DNA of 64,000 nucleotides. Origin: Streptomyces coeruleorubidus. Its GTDB lineage: Bacteria; Actinomycetota; Actinomycetes; Streptomycetales; Streptomycetaceae. The stretch lies in the NCBI RefSeq assembly GCF_008705135.1, contig NZ_CP023694.1, positions 9,089,001 through 9,153,000 on the forward strand, in the 5' to 3' direction. Shown here in pieces: positions 17,117-25,207 of the stretch. Every line of letters starts with the position of its first letter. Within the stretch, counting starts at the first letter, position 1. The position numbers and the translations under genes are program-made. The notes below the pieces were generated by a model. That model did no database searches. It was not told where the DNA came from and was given only the letters and a program-made list of their open reading frames with translations.

Positions 17117-17250
17117 TCACCTCACCCGCTCAGCGGGCCCCGCCGGCACCCGCCCCAGTTTCTCGGGGTTGCGCACGGCGCCTTCGTGCAGCACGAACAC
17201 TGCGCGCTCCAGAGGCGACAGCGTCTCCATCATCACCAGGACCGCCATGC
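17117..17250 (-). pseudogene. Remnant of ECF41-type sigma factor
   Basis: The minus strand encodes LSMAVLVMMETLSPLERAVF followed by VLHE, the sigma-4 entry of ECF41/SigJ-type sigma factors, then directly AVRNPEKLGRV, which resembles the end of the family's C-terminal SnoaL-like extension, and a stop at 17117. The sigma-2 region, the rest of sigma-4 and most of the extension are missing. The fragment is in frame with the broken MFS gene before it, so the two remnants read as a chimera. It is not functional. Confidence 0.65.
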
Positions 17251-17809
17251 TCAGCGACACGCCAAGCAGCGAGGCCCCGCGACGGTGGCGAGGCCCGCGA
17301 CTGCGGACCACACCCCGAAGGCCGCCCCGCGGCGCTCCGCCGGGAAGACGGCGCTGATCAGAGCCAGGGTCTGCGGCATCATCACTGCGGCGCCGAGTCC
17401 CTGGACCGCCCGGGCCGCGATCATCTGCCCCGGGGTGTCCACGAACCCGCACACCGCCGAGGCCACCGTGAAGACCGCGAGCCCGGCGGTGAACGTGCGC
17501 TGTGCGCCGAACCGGTCGCCGAGCCGTCCGGAGAGCAGCAGCAGCGCCGCGAAGACCAGCATGTACGCGTTGGCGAACCAGAGGATGTCGTCCAGCGACG
17601 CGTCGAGCGCCGCAGCCATCTCGGGGATGGCGATCGTGACGATCGTCGTGTCCAGCAGCGTCATGAAGAAGCTCGCGCAGAGTACCGCCAGCACCAGCCA
17701 GGGTTTCGCAGCCGCGCTTCCGGTGCGTCCGTGCCCATCCCGTCGCCTTTCGGTCGTGGTCGTTGGGGCGCTTCCACAGGACCGACGCAGCCGGGCGCGG
17801 AACCGTGAC
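17251..17809 (-). pseudogene. Truncated MFS drug transporter (DHA2 type, N-terminal third)
   Basis: About 150 residues of a proton-driven multidrug pump: LVLAVLCASFFMTLLDTTIV (TM1), LWFANAYMLVFAALLLLSGR and LGDRFG (TM2 and motif A), then TM3-TM5 ending at GVWSAVAGLATVAGPRCLACR, after which a sigma-factor fragment is joined in frame. A complete pump has about 14 membrane segments and over 450 residues. The start is unclear; an in-frame ATG at 17809 is used as the limit. The gene cannot work. Confidence 0.75.
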
Positions 17810-18135
17810 ATGGGTGGGGCACCGGATGTGCGGATCGCCCTGGGACGCGGGACGTCGTCGTCCGGCCGGGCCGCGCACGGAGCCGAAAATCGACCCCCGA
17901 CCGTCAAGGGCGCAGGCACGGGGGACGGCTGGCGGTCTGCGAGGCAGCCCGGCCGCGTCGTTAGCGGCTGGCGACCGGGCGGTGTAGCGTCGATATTCAG
18001 CAGTCGTGGTTCCGAAGTCCCGTTCGCCCGTGATCACGATCATGGGCGTTCTTGCTGTTCAGCGCCTCTCCGGACCAGGGCGATCACCTCCCGGGCCCGC
18101 AGGGTGCGAGCCTGGGTTTCCTCGAAGGAGCAGTC

Positions 18136-18339
18136 ATGGCCAAGGGCACCGTGAAGTGGTTCAACAGCGAAAAGGGATTCGGCTTCATCGAGCAGGAGGG
18201 CGGCGGACCTGACGTCTTCGCCCACTACTCCAACATTGCCGCTCAGGGCTTCCGTGAGCTGCAGGAGGGGCAGAAGGTCGAGTTCGACGTCACGCAGGGC
18301 CAGAAGGGACCGCAGGCGGAGAACATCCGGCCGGCGTGA
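18136..18339 (+). CDS. Cold shock protein, CspA family
   Basis: A 67-residue single-stranded nucleic acid binding protein with the cold-shock fold. RNP1 is KGFGFI and RNP2 is VFAHYS, and the start MAKGTVKWFNSEKGFGF is characteristic. It acts as an RNA chaperone, often at low temperature. ATG 18136 follows GAAGGAG by five bases. The gene stands alone and is followed by three hairpins in 120 bases. Streptomycetes carry several copies, so a specific symbol is not assigned. Confidence 0.97.
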   Translation: MAKGTVKWFNSEKGFGFIEQEGGGPDVFAHYSNIAAQGFRELQEGQKVEFDVTQGQKGPQAENIRPA

Positions 18340-18391
18340 CCACAGTGCCGCGCACGGACCCATCGCCGCTGGGGGTGTGACACACTCCCGG

Positions 18392-18431
18392 TCACCGGTG
18401 CGCTGTCACCGGTGAGCCGTGCATGCGGCTC
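18392..18431. terminator. Two overlapping hairpins after the cold shock gene
   Basis: A 9-bp stem (18392-18400 with 18407-18415, TCACCGGTG) overlaps a second 6-bp stem (GAGCCG at 18414 with CGGCTC ending 18431). They lie about 50 bases after the stop and cannot both form fully. Confidence 0.45.
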
Positions 18432-18471
18432 CGCAAGGCCCGCGTCCCCCGTTGTGCGGGTCGTTGCTTCC

Positions 18472-18508
18472 GGGGCGGGCAGGCGTTCCCCCGTCGCCTG
18501 CCCGCCCC
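18472..18508. terminator. Strong intrinsic terminator-like hairpin
   Basis: A perfect 14-bp stem (18472-18485 with 18495-18508, GGGGCGGGCAGGCG) with a 9-base loop, no T-tract, lies downstream of the cold shock gene and is the likely transcript end. Confidence 0.7.
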
Positions 18509-18684
18509 GCCCCCAACCCCGCACCCGCGAGCAGGCCGCCGCGCGACAGGCTGACCACCGGCCACCCCCCCACGTCCACCGTCGTGACGTCGGCGGCTGC
18601 GGCGTGATCCCGGCGCACGGCGCCGTGTTCTCTTTATCGCGGAATGTGGCGCGTTCAGAGCGGGGGAGTCCCGGAGGAGCATGA

Positions 18685-20070
18685 TCAGGTCGGCTCCGGC
18701 AGGGAGCGCACGGGCCCGTCCGCCCTCGCGTGTCCTACCGGGGCTTCCTGTCCAGGAGCACGGGGAACCAGTCCGATCAGTGCGGCACCGATGACGCCGG
18801 GCACCGCGAGGGCGTAGAAGTTCCACTGGAACGCCAGCCCCGCCCCGATGATGAGTCCGAGCAGTGGCGGGGCGAGCATCGAGCCGAGGCGACCGAAGCC
18901 CAGCGCCCAGCCCATCGCTGTGGCGCCCATCCGCACCGGGTAGTACTTGGAGACGTAGGCGAGGACGAACGTCTGCGTTCCCATCGCTCCGACACCTCCC
19001 AGGGCGACGGCCGCGTACAGCACTGCCGTGGGCAGCCGCAGGCTGAGGAGGATCACGGCCACGGCGGCCAGGAGGTACGTCGTGACGATGATCGGCTTCG
19101 AGCCGAGCCGGTCGGCGGCCAGGGAGATGAGGAGTTGGCCGACGACAGCCCCGAGGTTGAACATCAGGAGGAAGCCGAGCGCGGAACCGGATGAGTAGCC
19201 GGCCTGGCGCATGATCTCCGGGAGCCAGGTGTTGTACCCGTAGATCATGAACAGGCACAGGCACGACATGACCAGGAAGCACAGAGTCGCCACGATGTAG
19301 TCGCGCGAGAGCAGCGCTTTCACCGGCGACATGCTGTTCGGGTCGGTTTCGGCCGACGGCCGCGTCGTCGTGGGTGCTTCTTCGTGTGTGTCTTCGAGGG
19401 TGATGTTCCAGCGCCGAGCTGTCCGCTCCGCCTCGGCGTGCCTGCCCTTCGCCCGGAGGAAAGCGATCGACTCCGGCAGGAACTTCAGGGCCACAGGCAC
19501 GATCAGGGCTAGCGGGAGGAGACCGAGGAGGAACATCGCCTGCCAGCCGAACCGGGGAATCACGAACATCCCGGTGAAGGCGGCGAGGATGCCACCCACG
19601 GGAAAGCCGCTGAAGATGATCGCGAAGACCAGGTTGCGTGCCTTGGGGTGTGAGTATTCACCGCTGAGAGCGGAGGCGGTCGGCAGTACGCCGCCGAGGC
19701 CGAGGCCGGCGAGGAACCGGAAGATGCCGAACACCTCCGGGGAGGTCGCGATCGCGCACAGTCCCGTCATCACCGAGAACCAGGTCAGACAGCAGATCAG
19801 CATCTTGCGTCGGCCCAGTATGTCGGTGAGTGTGCCGACGGTCGTGGCTCCTATGAGCATCCCGATCAGAGCGAAGGAACCGATCAGACCGGCACCGGCC
19901 GGAGTCAGACCCCACCCGTGGTCGTGCAGCAGGGACGGGATGACAGCGCCGTAGATGACCACGTCGTACCCGTCGGCAACGATGGCGACTCCACAGATCG
20001 CGAGCACCAGCAGGGTCACCGGAGGCCAGGTGACTTTGCCGCCACTTCCTCCGCGGCTCTCTTCGTGCAT
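18685..20070 (-). CDS. MFS transporter, aromatic acid:H+ symporter (AAHS) type
   Basis: A 461-residue, 12-segment major facilitator. The start DGYDVVIYGAVIPSL in TM1, motif GTLTDILGRRK between TM2 and TM3, and the PESIAFLRAKGR loop resemble the BenK/PcaK/MhbT group that imports benzoate-like and hydroxybenzoate acids. ATG 20070 follows AGAGGAA. It is divergent from the remnant hydroxylase and lies in a cluster of ring-cleavage genes, which supports uptake of a hydroxylated aromatic acid. The exact substrate is not known. Operator-like motifs lie 150-230 bases upstream of its start. Confidence 0.85.
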   Translation of the reverse strand: MHEESRGGSGGKVTWPPVTLLVLAICGVAIVADGYDVVIYGAVIPSLLHDHGWGLTPAGAGLIGSFALIGMLIGATTVGTLTDILGRRKMLICCLTWFSVMTGLCAIATSPEVFGIFRFLAGLGLGGVLPTASALSGEYSHPKARNLVFAIIFSGFPVGGILAAFTGMFVIPRFGWQAMFLLGLLPLALIVPVALKFLPESIAFLRAKGRHAEAERTARRWNITLEDTHEEAPTTTRPSAETDPNSMSPVKALLSRDYIVATLCFLVMSCLCLFMIYGYNTWLPEIMRQAGYSSGSALGFLLMFNLGAVVGQLLISLAADRLGSKPIIVTTYLLAAVAVILLSLRLPTAVLYAAVALGGVGAMGTQTFVLAYVSKYYPVRMGATAMGWALGFGRLGSMLAPPLLGLIIGAGLAFQWNFYALAVPGVIGAALIGLVPRAPGQEAPVGHARADGPVRSLPEPT

Positions 20071-20222
20071 GACAATTCCTCTCACTGGGCTTTGTCGGTG
20101 GTGTGCAGGCCGACCGGCGCCATGTCAGGGCATGGATGCGGGAGGGCTGCGGGCACGCAGCTTGATCGGCGAGGCTCGTTGAGGCGATGGCCTGACTGCT
20201 CGCCGGTGGCTCACCTTGCACC

Positions 20223-20237
20223 GCTAAGTGTGCACAC
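20223..20237. promoter_or_regulatory. Putative GntR operator, motif A copy 1
   Basis: GCTAAGTGTGCACAC, which includes the perfect 12-bp palindrome AGTGTGCACACT (20227-20238). The same 15-mer with one change recurs inverted at 23123-23137 in the other divergent promoter region of the cluster. Confidence 0.6.
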
Positions 20238-20287
20238 TATGACGGGGCTGTAAAGAGTGGCGTACAGGAAAGCGCGACTCGAAGGCT

Positions 20288-20301
20288 CAATGTGTATGCA
20301 C
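20288..20301. promoter_or_regulatory. Putative GntR operator, motif B copy 1
   Basis: CAATGTGTATGCAC, found identically on the opposite strand at 23022-23035 and with one change at 25181-25194. Directly after it is CCTTGAAGGTG, which also recurs at 23115-23125. Confidence 0.6.
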
Positions 20302-20442
20302 CTTGAAGGTGGACAGCTCAAAGAACGGCGTCGGCGCCGAGGCCCCGGGAGATGCCGCGGCCTGCCAGCACGACAGCAGGGGCCCCGAGCCATCGCTGCG
20401 GCTCGGGGAGCGTCTCGCCGGCCTTCGCCGACCGGGCGAGGG

Positions 20443-21225
20443 GGAGTGGAGCTCACGTTCACCGACGGAACACGGGAGGTCGCCGACGTGGTCATCGGCG
20501 CCGACGGCGTCCACACCACCGTGGGACAGCATGTGACCGAGGCGGGCTCACCGCGGTTCTCGGGGATCTGCGCCTGGCGATGCCTCGTACCGGCCGACAG
20601 CGCGCCGGAGTTCGCGCGCCGCCCGGTGCAGACGTTGTGGCTCGGCCCCGACCGTCACCTTGTCCATTATCCGATCTCCGCGGGCACGCAGATCAACATC
20701 GTCGCGTTCGGGCCCGCGTACGACTGGACGACGGAATCGTGGTCGGCCGAGGGACGGATCGAGGACCTGCGCGCCGAGTTCGCCGACTGGGCCGACGATC
20801 TGCGGGTGCTGCTGGCGGCGGCGGAGTGTACCGGGCGGTGGGCTTTGCTCGACCGGGACCCGCTGCCCCGCTGGACGAACGGGCCCGTCGCGTTGCTGGG
20901 TGATGCGGCGCACCCGATGTTCCCGTTCTTCGCCCAGGGAGCGGCTCAAGCGATGGAGGACGCCGCCGTCCTGGCGGGCTGCCTGGCCGACCAGTGGCAA
21001 GCACCCTCGGCCGCGCTCCGCCGCTACGAGGACATACGCCGCCCGCGCGCCACCCGCGTGCAGCAGATGAGCCGGGGCAGGGCACAGAGCAACCACTTGC
21101 CCGACGGCGCCGCCCAGCAGGCCAGGGACGTCTCGTTCTCGAGCGTGGACCCCTTCGCCCACAACGGGTGGATCTACTGGCACGACGCCGAACTGTCCGT
21201 GCGGGAAGCACGCGCGGCCGGCTGA
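20443..21225 (+). pseudogene. FAD-dependent aromatic hydroxylase lacking its N-terminus
   Basis: About 260 residues matching the C-terminal two thirds of salicylate / 3-hydroxybenzoate hydroxylase-type flavoprotein monooxygenases. The DG motif (VVIGADGVH) and the GD motif that binds FAD ribose (VALLGDAAHPMFPFFAQGAAQAMEDA) are intact. The N-terminal GxGxxG Rossmann motif is absent; upstream sequence around 20400 shows related residues (LRLGERLAGLRRPGEG) in another frame, so there has been a deletion and a frameshift. An open frame continues to 20257 but its start is unrelated. Without the FAD ADP-binding fold it should be inactive. Confidence 0.75.
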
Positions 21226-21257
21226 GCCGATGGAGACGTCGGCGGCCTACCCGCTCG

Positions 21258-21374
21258 GGCGGCTTCGACAACGGCGTCAGCATCGGCGCGCGCCACGAAG
21301 GCGTGTGGAAGATCGTGCGCCGGCAGCCGATCTACGAGCTGGACGGCTCGAGCACTCCGGGCGATCCTCACTGA
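21258..21374 (+). pseudogene. C-terminal scrap of a SnoaL/NTF2-like protein
   Basis: A 38-residue frame GGFDNGVSIGARHEGVWKIV then RRQPIYELDG resembles the last strands of SnoaL/NTF2-like proteins or ring-hydroxylating dioxygenase small subunits. It has no start of its own and follows the hydroxylase remnant. It supports the view that this part of the cluster has lost genes. Identification is weak. Confidence 0.4.
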
Positions 21375-21409
21375 CCTGCCTCAGGGCACCTGCCTGGCAT
21401 GAGTCCGGT

Positions 21410-22087
21410 TCAGGTGCCCTGGTCGTGTGTGATCGGTTGAGCCACCGGGAGTCGGCCGGGGGCGTAGGCGGCCGTGGTGGAGCCGAGCGCGGAGGAGGCG
21501 CCCTGGACGAGTACCCAGTGTCCGGAGCGGAGCCCTGCCTGGGTCATCTGGTTGGCGGCGACCGCGCCGAGGAGTGCGAGTGAGGCGGCCATCGCGGCCG
21601 GGATGCCGTCCGGAACCTTGTGGACGTTGCGCGCCGGCACCGCACAGTACTGGGCGTAGGCGCCGGGGTGGTGGGTGCCTATCACGGTCAGGCTGTCGCA
21701 GACTTCCTCGCGGCCTTCCGCACAGTAGGTGCAGGTGCCGCAGGCGACACCGGGCAGGACGGCCACCCGGTCGCCGACCTGTACGGAGTCCACGCCCTCG
21801 CCCAGTGCGGCGACGGTGCCGGCGTGGTCGGCGCCCAGGATGTGGGGCGGTTCGATCGTGGCGTAGGGGTGGTTGCCCGCGCGGGCCGTGAGATCGAGCA
21901 GTCGGCCGATGCCGACCGCGGCGACCCGGACGAGGACCTCTCCGGGACCGGGGCGCGGTGTGCCGACGGTGGCTTGCTCCAGGACGTCGGGCGGTCCGAA
22001 CCGGCGGAACAGCATGGCCTTCATGGTTGCGGGAACCGGCAGCGCTCCCGACCAGCCGAGCTCAGAGACGGTGAAAGTGTCGCTCAT
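21410..22087 (-). CDS. Zinc-dependent alcohol dehydrogenase, truncated
   Basis: A 225-residue protein matching the first two thirds of medium-chain, zinc-type alcohol dehydrogenases (usually about 340-350). The GroES-like domain is present (GADHAGTVAALGEGV), as are the structural-zinc cysteines CGTCTYCAEGREEVC. The cofactor domain begins at WVLVQGASSALGSTTAAY but breaks off there, and the last 20 residues match nothing. Half the Rossmann fold is missing, so NAD(P) binding should fail. Its ATG overlaps the stop of the FAA-family gene by four bases, showing it was once a normal operon member. Confidence 0.75.
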   Translation of the reverse strand: MSDTFTVSELGWSGALPVPATMKAMLFRRFGPPDVLEQATVGTPRPGPGEVLVRVAAVGIGRLLDLTARAGNHPYATIEPPHILGADHAGTVAALGEGVDSVQVGDRVAVLPGVACGTCTYCAEGREEVCDSLTVIGTHHPGAYAQYCAVPARNVHKVPDGIPAAMAASLALLGAVAANQMTQAGLRSGHWVLVQGASSALGSTTAAYAPGRLPVAQPITHDQGT

Positions 22088-22980
22088 GACGCCACCACCG
22101 TGTTCTCCAGGCGGCCGATCCGCTCTATCTCGATGACTATCTCATCCCCGGCGGCCAGGAACTCCCCGCGCGGTACTCCGCAGCCGGCCGGTGTGCCGGT
22201 GAGGATGACGTCGCCGGGTTCCAGCCGGGTGATGCGGCTGGCCGCCGCGATCACCTCGGGGATCTTCACCATCATCTGTGCGGTGGAGGAGTCCTGCTTC
22301 ACCACTCCGTTGACGCTGAGCTGGATCCGCAGGTTCTGGGGGTCGGTGATCTGCCAGGCTGGCACCAGGCCCGGGCCGAGTGGGCAGAAGCCGTCCTGGC
22401 CCTTGTGGCTCACCCAGTCGAAGGTGAACGGCTCGGCGACCGGCTTGTCGGACTTGATCCGGTCCCGGGCCGAGATGTCGTTCGCCGCCAGGTAACCGGC
22501 CACATGGTCCATGGCCTGCTCGGGCGCGAGGTCGCGGCCGCCACGGCCGATGACGACGGCCAGTTCGGCCTCCCAGTCGACGCGTGCGCCCGGGTAGGCG
22601 GGCAGCGGCACCGGGTCGCCCGGTCCGGTCACGGTCGTCGTCGGCGGTTTGAGGAAGAAGAACGGGTCGCCCAGCTCACCAGGGCGTTCGCAGCCCATCT
22701 CCGCGATGTGGTCCCAGTAGTTGGCGCCCGCGCAGAGCACCTTGCTGGGATACGTCAGCGGCGGAGCGAGGCGGGCGCCCGCGACGGCGTCGGACGCTGC
22801 CGGCGTCCAGTCGCGGAAGAGCGGCGCGAGCGACTGCCACCGGGCCAGGACCTCCATCAGTGTGAGGCCCTCGGTCCCGGGCGGCCCCTGGACCACAGTG
22901 TCGTCGGTGTACGCACCGACGACGACGTTCTCCGAGTCATCGACCCGGTACTGCACCAGCGACCATTCAGGCGGTGTCAT
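22084..22980 (-). CDS. Fumarylacetoacetate hydrolase family protein
   Basis: A 298-residue FAH-superfamily protein, a group of Mg-dependent enzymes that hydrate or cleave C-C bonds of ring-fission products. Metal-ligand landmarks are visible: LCAGANYWDH, the acidic pair in DWEAELAVVIG, and DISARD; the C-terminus has GDVILTGTPAGCG. ATG 22980 follows GGAGGAAAC. It is divergent from the extradiol dioxygenase across a shared promoter region with two operator-like motifs. It most likely acts on the product of that dioxygenase, as a hydrolase, hydratase or decarboxylase. Confidence 0.87.
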   Translation of the reverse strand: MTPPEWSLVQYRVDDSENVVVGAYTDDTVVQGPPGTEGLTLMEVLARWQSLAPLFRDWTPAASDAVAGARLAPPLTYPSKVLCAGANYWDHIAEMGCERPGELGDPFFFLKPPTTTVTGPGDPVPLPAYPGARVDWEAELAVVIGRGGRDLAPEQAMDHVAGYLAANDISARDRIKSDKPVAEPFTFDWVSHKGQDGFCPLGPGLVPAWQITDPQNLRIQLSVNGVVKQDSSTAQMMVKIPEVIAAASRITRLEPGDVILTGTPAGCGVPRGEFLAAGDEIVIEIERIGRLENTVVAS

Positions 22981-23021
22981 GTTTCCTCCGGCAAGCGGCT
23001 CTCTGAAGCAGCAGAACCATA

Positions 23022-23035
23022 GTGCATACACATTG
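23022..23035. promoter_or_regulatory. Putative GntR operator, motif B copy 2
   Basis: GTGCATACACATTG, the exact reverse complement of motif B at 20288-20301, 42 bases upstream of the FAA-family start, close to where its promoter should be. Confidence 0.6.
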
Positions 23036-23122
23036 GCGGAGGAAGGGGTTGCTTCGAGGTGCACCCCAGGCGCGCTGACATGGAAAAGACTGCACCAGGA
23101 ACCTGGACGTCAAGCCTTGAAG

Positions 23123-23137
23123 GTGTACACACTTAGC
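23123..23137. promoter_or_regulatory. Putative GntR operator, motif A copy 2
   Basis: GTGTACACACTTAGC, the reverse complement of motif A at 20223-20237 with one change. Its core GTGTACAC is a perfect palindrome. It lies 49 bases before the dioxygenase start and adjoins CCTTGAAGGTG (23115-23125). Confidence 0.6.
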
Positions 23138-23185
23138 TCGGTGCCCGTGCGGAATGCGGATTCACCAGAACCGTGAGGAGTGCAC

Positions 23186-24106
23186 ATGTTGCGTGTCAAA
23201 GGTCTCCTGCACTACGGACTCCAGGTGCCGTCGCTCGACAAGGGTGCGGATTTCTACAGCGCGTTCGGACTGGAGACGGCGGAGCGCGGCAACGCGGTCG
23301 TGATCCGCTGTGACGGCCGGGAGCAGGACCAGACCGTGCTGACGGAGGGGCCGGTCAAGCGGCTGCACCACGTGGCGTTCGCGGTGGACCCGGACTCGCT
23401 GCCCGAGTGGCAACGCCATCTGGAGGGCCTGGGCCTGAAACTGCTGGACGAGCCGAAGGAGGTGCCCGGCGGGCTGTGGTTCCGCGATCATGAGGGCAAC
23501 CTGGTCAACCTCCGTGACGAGCGGATCGCTCCCTGGCGCGAATTCGGGACCACGGACGGGCAGGACGCCAACGTCGGCGACCGTGTCCGCCGGATCGACC
23601 GGGCGCGCTGGCTGACCACGACCGAGCAGACTCGCCCCCAGCGTCTCGGCCACATGCTGATCTTCAGCTCCGATGTGAGCGCCTCGGAGGCGTTCTACAC
23701 CCGCACGCTCGGACTGCGCTTGTCGGACCGCATCGTGGGCGGGCCCGTGTTCATGAACTCGGGGCCCGGCGACCATCACGTCTTCGGCTTCGTCCCGGCG
23801 GAGCACCCCGGCCTGCACCACTCCAGCTGGATGGTGTCCGACATCGACCAGATCGCCAGGGGCGCGCAGAACATGGCCTCCGTGGGCTATACGAAGGGCT
23901 GGGGCCTGGGCCGCCACACCCTCGGCTCGAACCTCTTCCACTACCTCCAGGACCCCTGGGGCAGCTGGATCGAGTACTCCAGCGACATGGACTGCATCAC
24001 CGAGAACTGGCAGCCGACCGACTGGGAGGACCTCCCGGCGGCCATCTGGAGCCCCGGGGAACCGCCGGCCGACTTCATCACCAACCAGGAAGCGAAGCCC
24101 GCCTGA
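23186..24106 (+). CDS. Extradiol ring-cleavage dioxygenase (type I, VOC fold)
   Basis: A 306-residue two-domain vicinal-oxygen-chelate enzyme. The C-terminal domain keeps the Fe(II) ligands: His156 (LGHMLIF), His211/212 (GLHHSSW) and Glu263 (SWIEYSSD), with Tyr253 in FHYLQDPWG as in catechol 2,3-dioxygenases. It opens a catecholic ring beside the diol using O2. ATG 23186 follows GAGGAG by five bases; the GTG at 23180 lies inside that site. With the FAA-family protein and the importer it forms a meta-cleavage route for an aromatic acid whose identity is unknown. Confidence 0.88.
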   Translation: MLRVKGLLHYGLQVPSLDKGADFYSAFGLETAERGNAVVIRCDGREQDQTVLTEGPVKRLHHVAFAVDPDSLPEWQRHLEGLGLKLLDEPKEVPGGLWFRDHEGNLVNLRDERIAPWREFGTTDGQDANVGDRVRRIDRARWLTTTEQTRPQRLGHMLIFSSDVSASEAFYTRTLGLRLSDRIVGGPVFMNSGPGDHHVFGFVPAEHPGLHHSSWMVSDIDQIARGAQNMASVGYTKGWGLGRHTLGSNLFHYLQDPWGSWIEYSSDMDCITENWQPTDWEDLPAAIWSPGEPPADFITNQEAKPA

Positions 24107-24208
24107 CCGGCGTCACGCGACCGCCCGGACACTCGCAGCCGACGGCCTGCGACGTCCCAGCCCCGCCTTCCGCACTCGAAGGAACCATCCGATGCAAGGA
24201 ACTTCGTC

Positions 24209-25093
24209 ATGCTCGACGCGCTGAACGCGCTCCGCCCGCCCGGCGAGCCCACCCGACGGCTGACGGCGGGCATCTTCCCCGGCGCCGGCACCGTGCATCT
24301 CCACCACGCCATCGACTCCGGGTACTTCCAGCAGGCCGGGCTGGAGGTGAACCTCGTGCAGGTCGTCTCCTCCGACCAGCAGATGGCCGGCTGGAACGAT
24401 GACGAGTACGACATCATGCACACCTCTCCCGACCACCTGCTGCGCGGGCTGCTGAAGCGGGATCCGGTGGCCGTCCGGGCCGAGGGCATGGGCGAGCTGG
24501 CCGTGCACAGGCGCTCCGGAGCGCCTGTGCCGACGGACCGGTGGGCGGTCGACAACGCGCGGAGCGCCTTCGCGTTCGTGCTGCGCGCCGTACTCGCCGA
24601 CGTCGCCGGCTCGCCGGTGACCGACGACCAGCTCGTCCCGGTGGGGGGCACCTTGCAGCGGTTCCAGGCCCTGCCGACGGAGGCGGTGGACGGGACCACA
24701 CTCCACCCGCCGTTCGACGTCCTCGCCGCCGAGCAGGGATTCCCACGCGTTGGCGGCCACCTCCAGGTCGCACCCGACCTCATCACCAACGTGGTGGTCA
24801 CCCCTCGTGAGACCGCCACCGCGTGGCACACCCGGGCCTATGCCGAGGTCTGCCGTGTGAGCACCGAGGACCTGCTGGCCGCTGGCGCACCGGGCATCGA
24901 GGCGGCCCTGCTACGGCACGGTCTGCCCGAGGCCGCCGTCCGGGCCGCTGTCCCCGGTCTCCTCGGGCCGGCCGGCCTGTCGACTCCCCCCGAGGTGACC
25001 CTGCGCGGCATGGAAGCGGTGGCCGGCCTGCGCCGCCGCTTCACGCCGGACTGGCAGCCCGCCTGCCCGCTGACGTCCCTGATCGGCCCGTAG
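24209..25093 (+). CDS. SsuA/THI5-like binding-protein-fold protein without signal peptide
   Basis: A 294-residue protein with the type-II periplasmic-binding fold of SsuA/NMT1 proteins: TAGIFPGAGTVHLHHAIDSG at the start (ligand-binding strand and helix), YDIMHTSPDHLLRGL in the middle and HPPFDVLAAEQGFPRV near residue 175. It has no signal peptide or lipobox and no ABC permease or ATPase nearby. It starts at ATG 24209 after AAGGAA, 102 bases downstream of the dioxygenase on the same strand. It may be a cytoplasmic enzyme or ligand sensor built on this fold rather than a transport protein. Confidence 0.6.
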   Translation: MLDALNALRPPGEPTRRLTAGIFPGAGTVHLHHAIDSGYFQQAGLEVNLVQVVSSDQQMAGWNDDEYDIMHTSPDHLLRGLLKRDPVAVRAEGMGELAVHRRSGAPVPTDRWAVDNARSAFAFVLRAVLADVAGSPVTDDQLVPVGGTLQRFQALPTEAVDGTTLHPPFDVLAAEQGFPRVGGHLQVAPDLITNVVVTPRETATAWHTRAYAEVCRVSTEDLLAAGAPGIEAALLRHGLPEAAVRAAVPGLLGPAGLSTPPEVTLRGMEAVAGLRRRFTPDWQPACPLTSLIGP

Positions 25094-25180
25094 GTGAATA
25101 CAGTTACAGGCTGCCCGGATCCAGCTGAGGAGAGGTGGGTGAGCGGTTGTCCCGGAGTTGAGAGGGGCTCGCCTGTCGGC

Positions 25181-25194
25181 TGCATACACACTGG
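25181..25194. promoter_or_regulatory. Putative GntR operator, motif B copy 3
   Basis: TGCATACACACTGG differs by one base from the copy at 23023-23036 and lies 13 bases before the GTG of the GntR gene, fitting autoregulation. Confidence 0.6.
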
Positions 25195-25207
25195 GTAGAC
25201 TCCCGGC

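Noticed and set aside
24209..25093. Classical ABC importer binding protein
   Set aside because: Lacks signal peptide and lipobox, and no permease or ATPase lies nearby.
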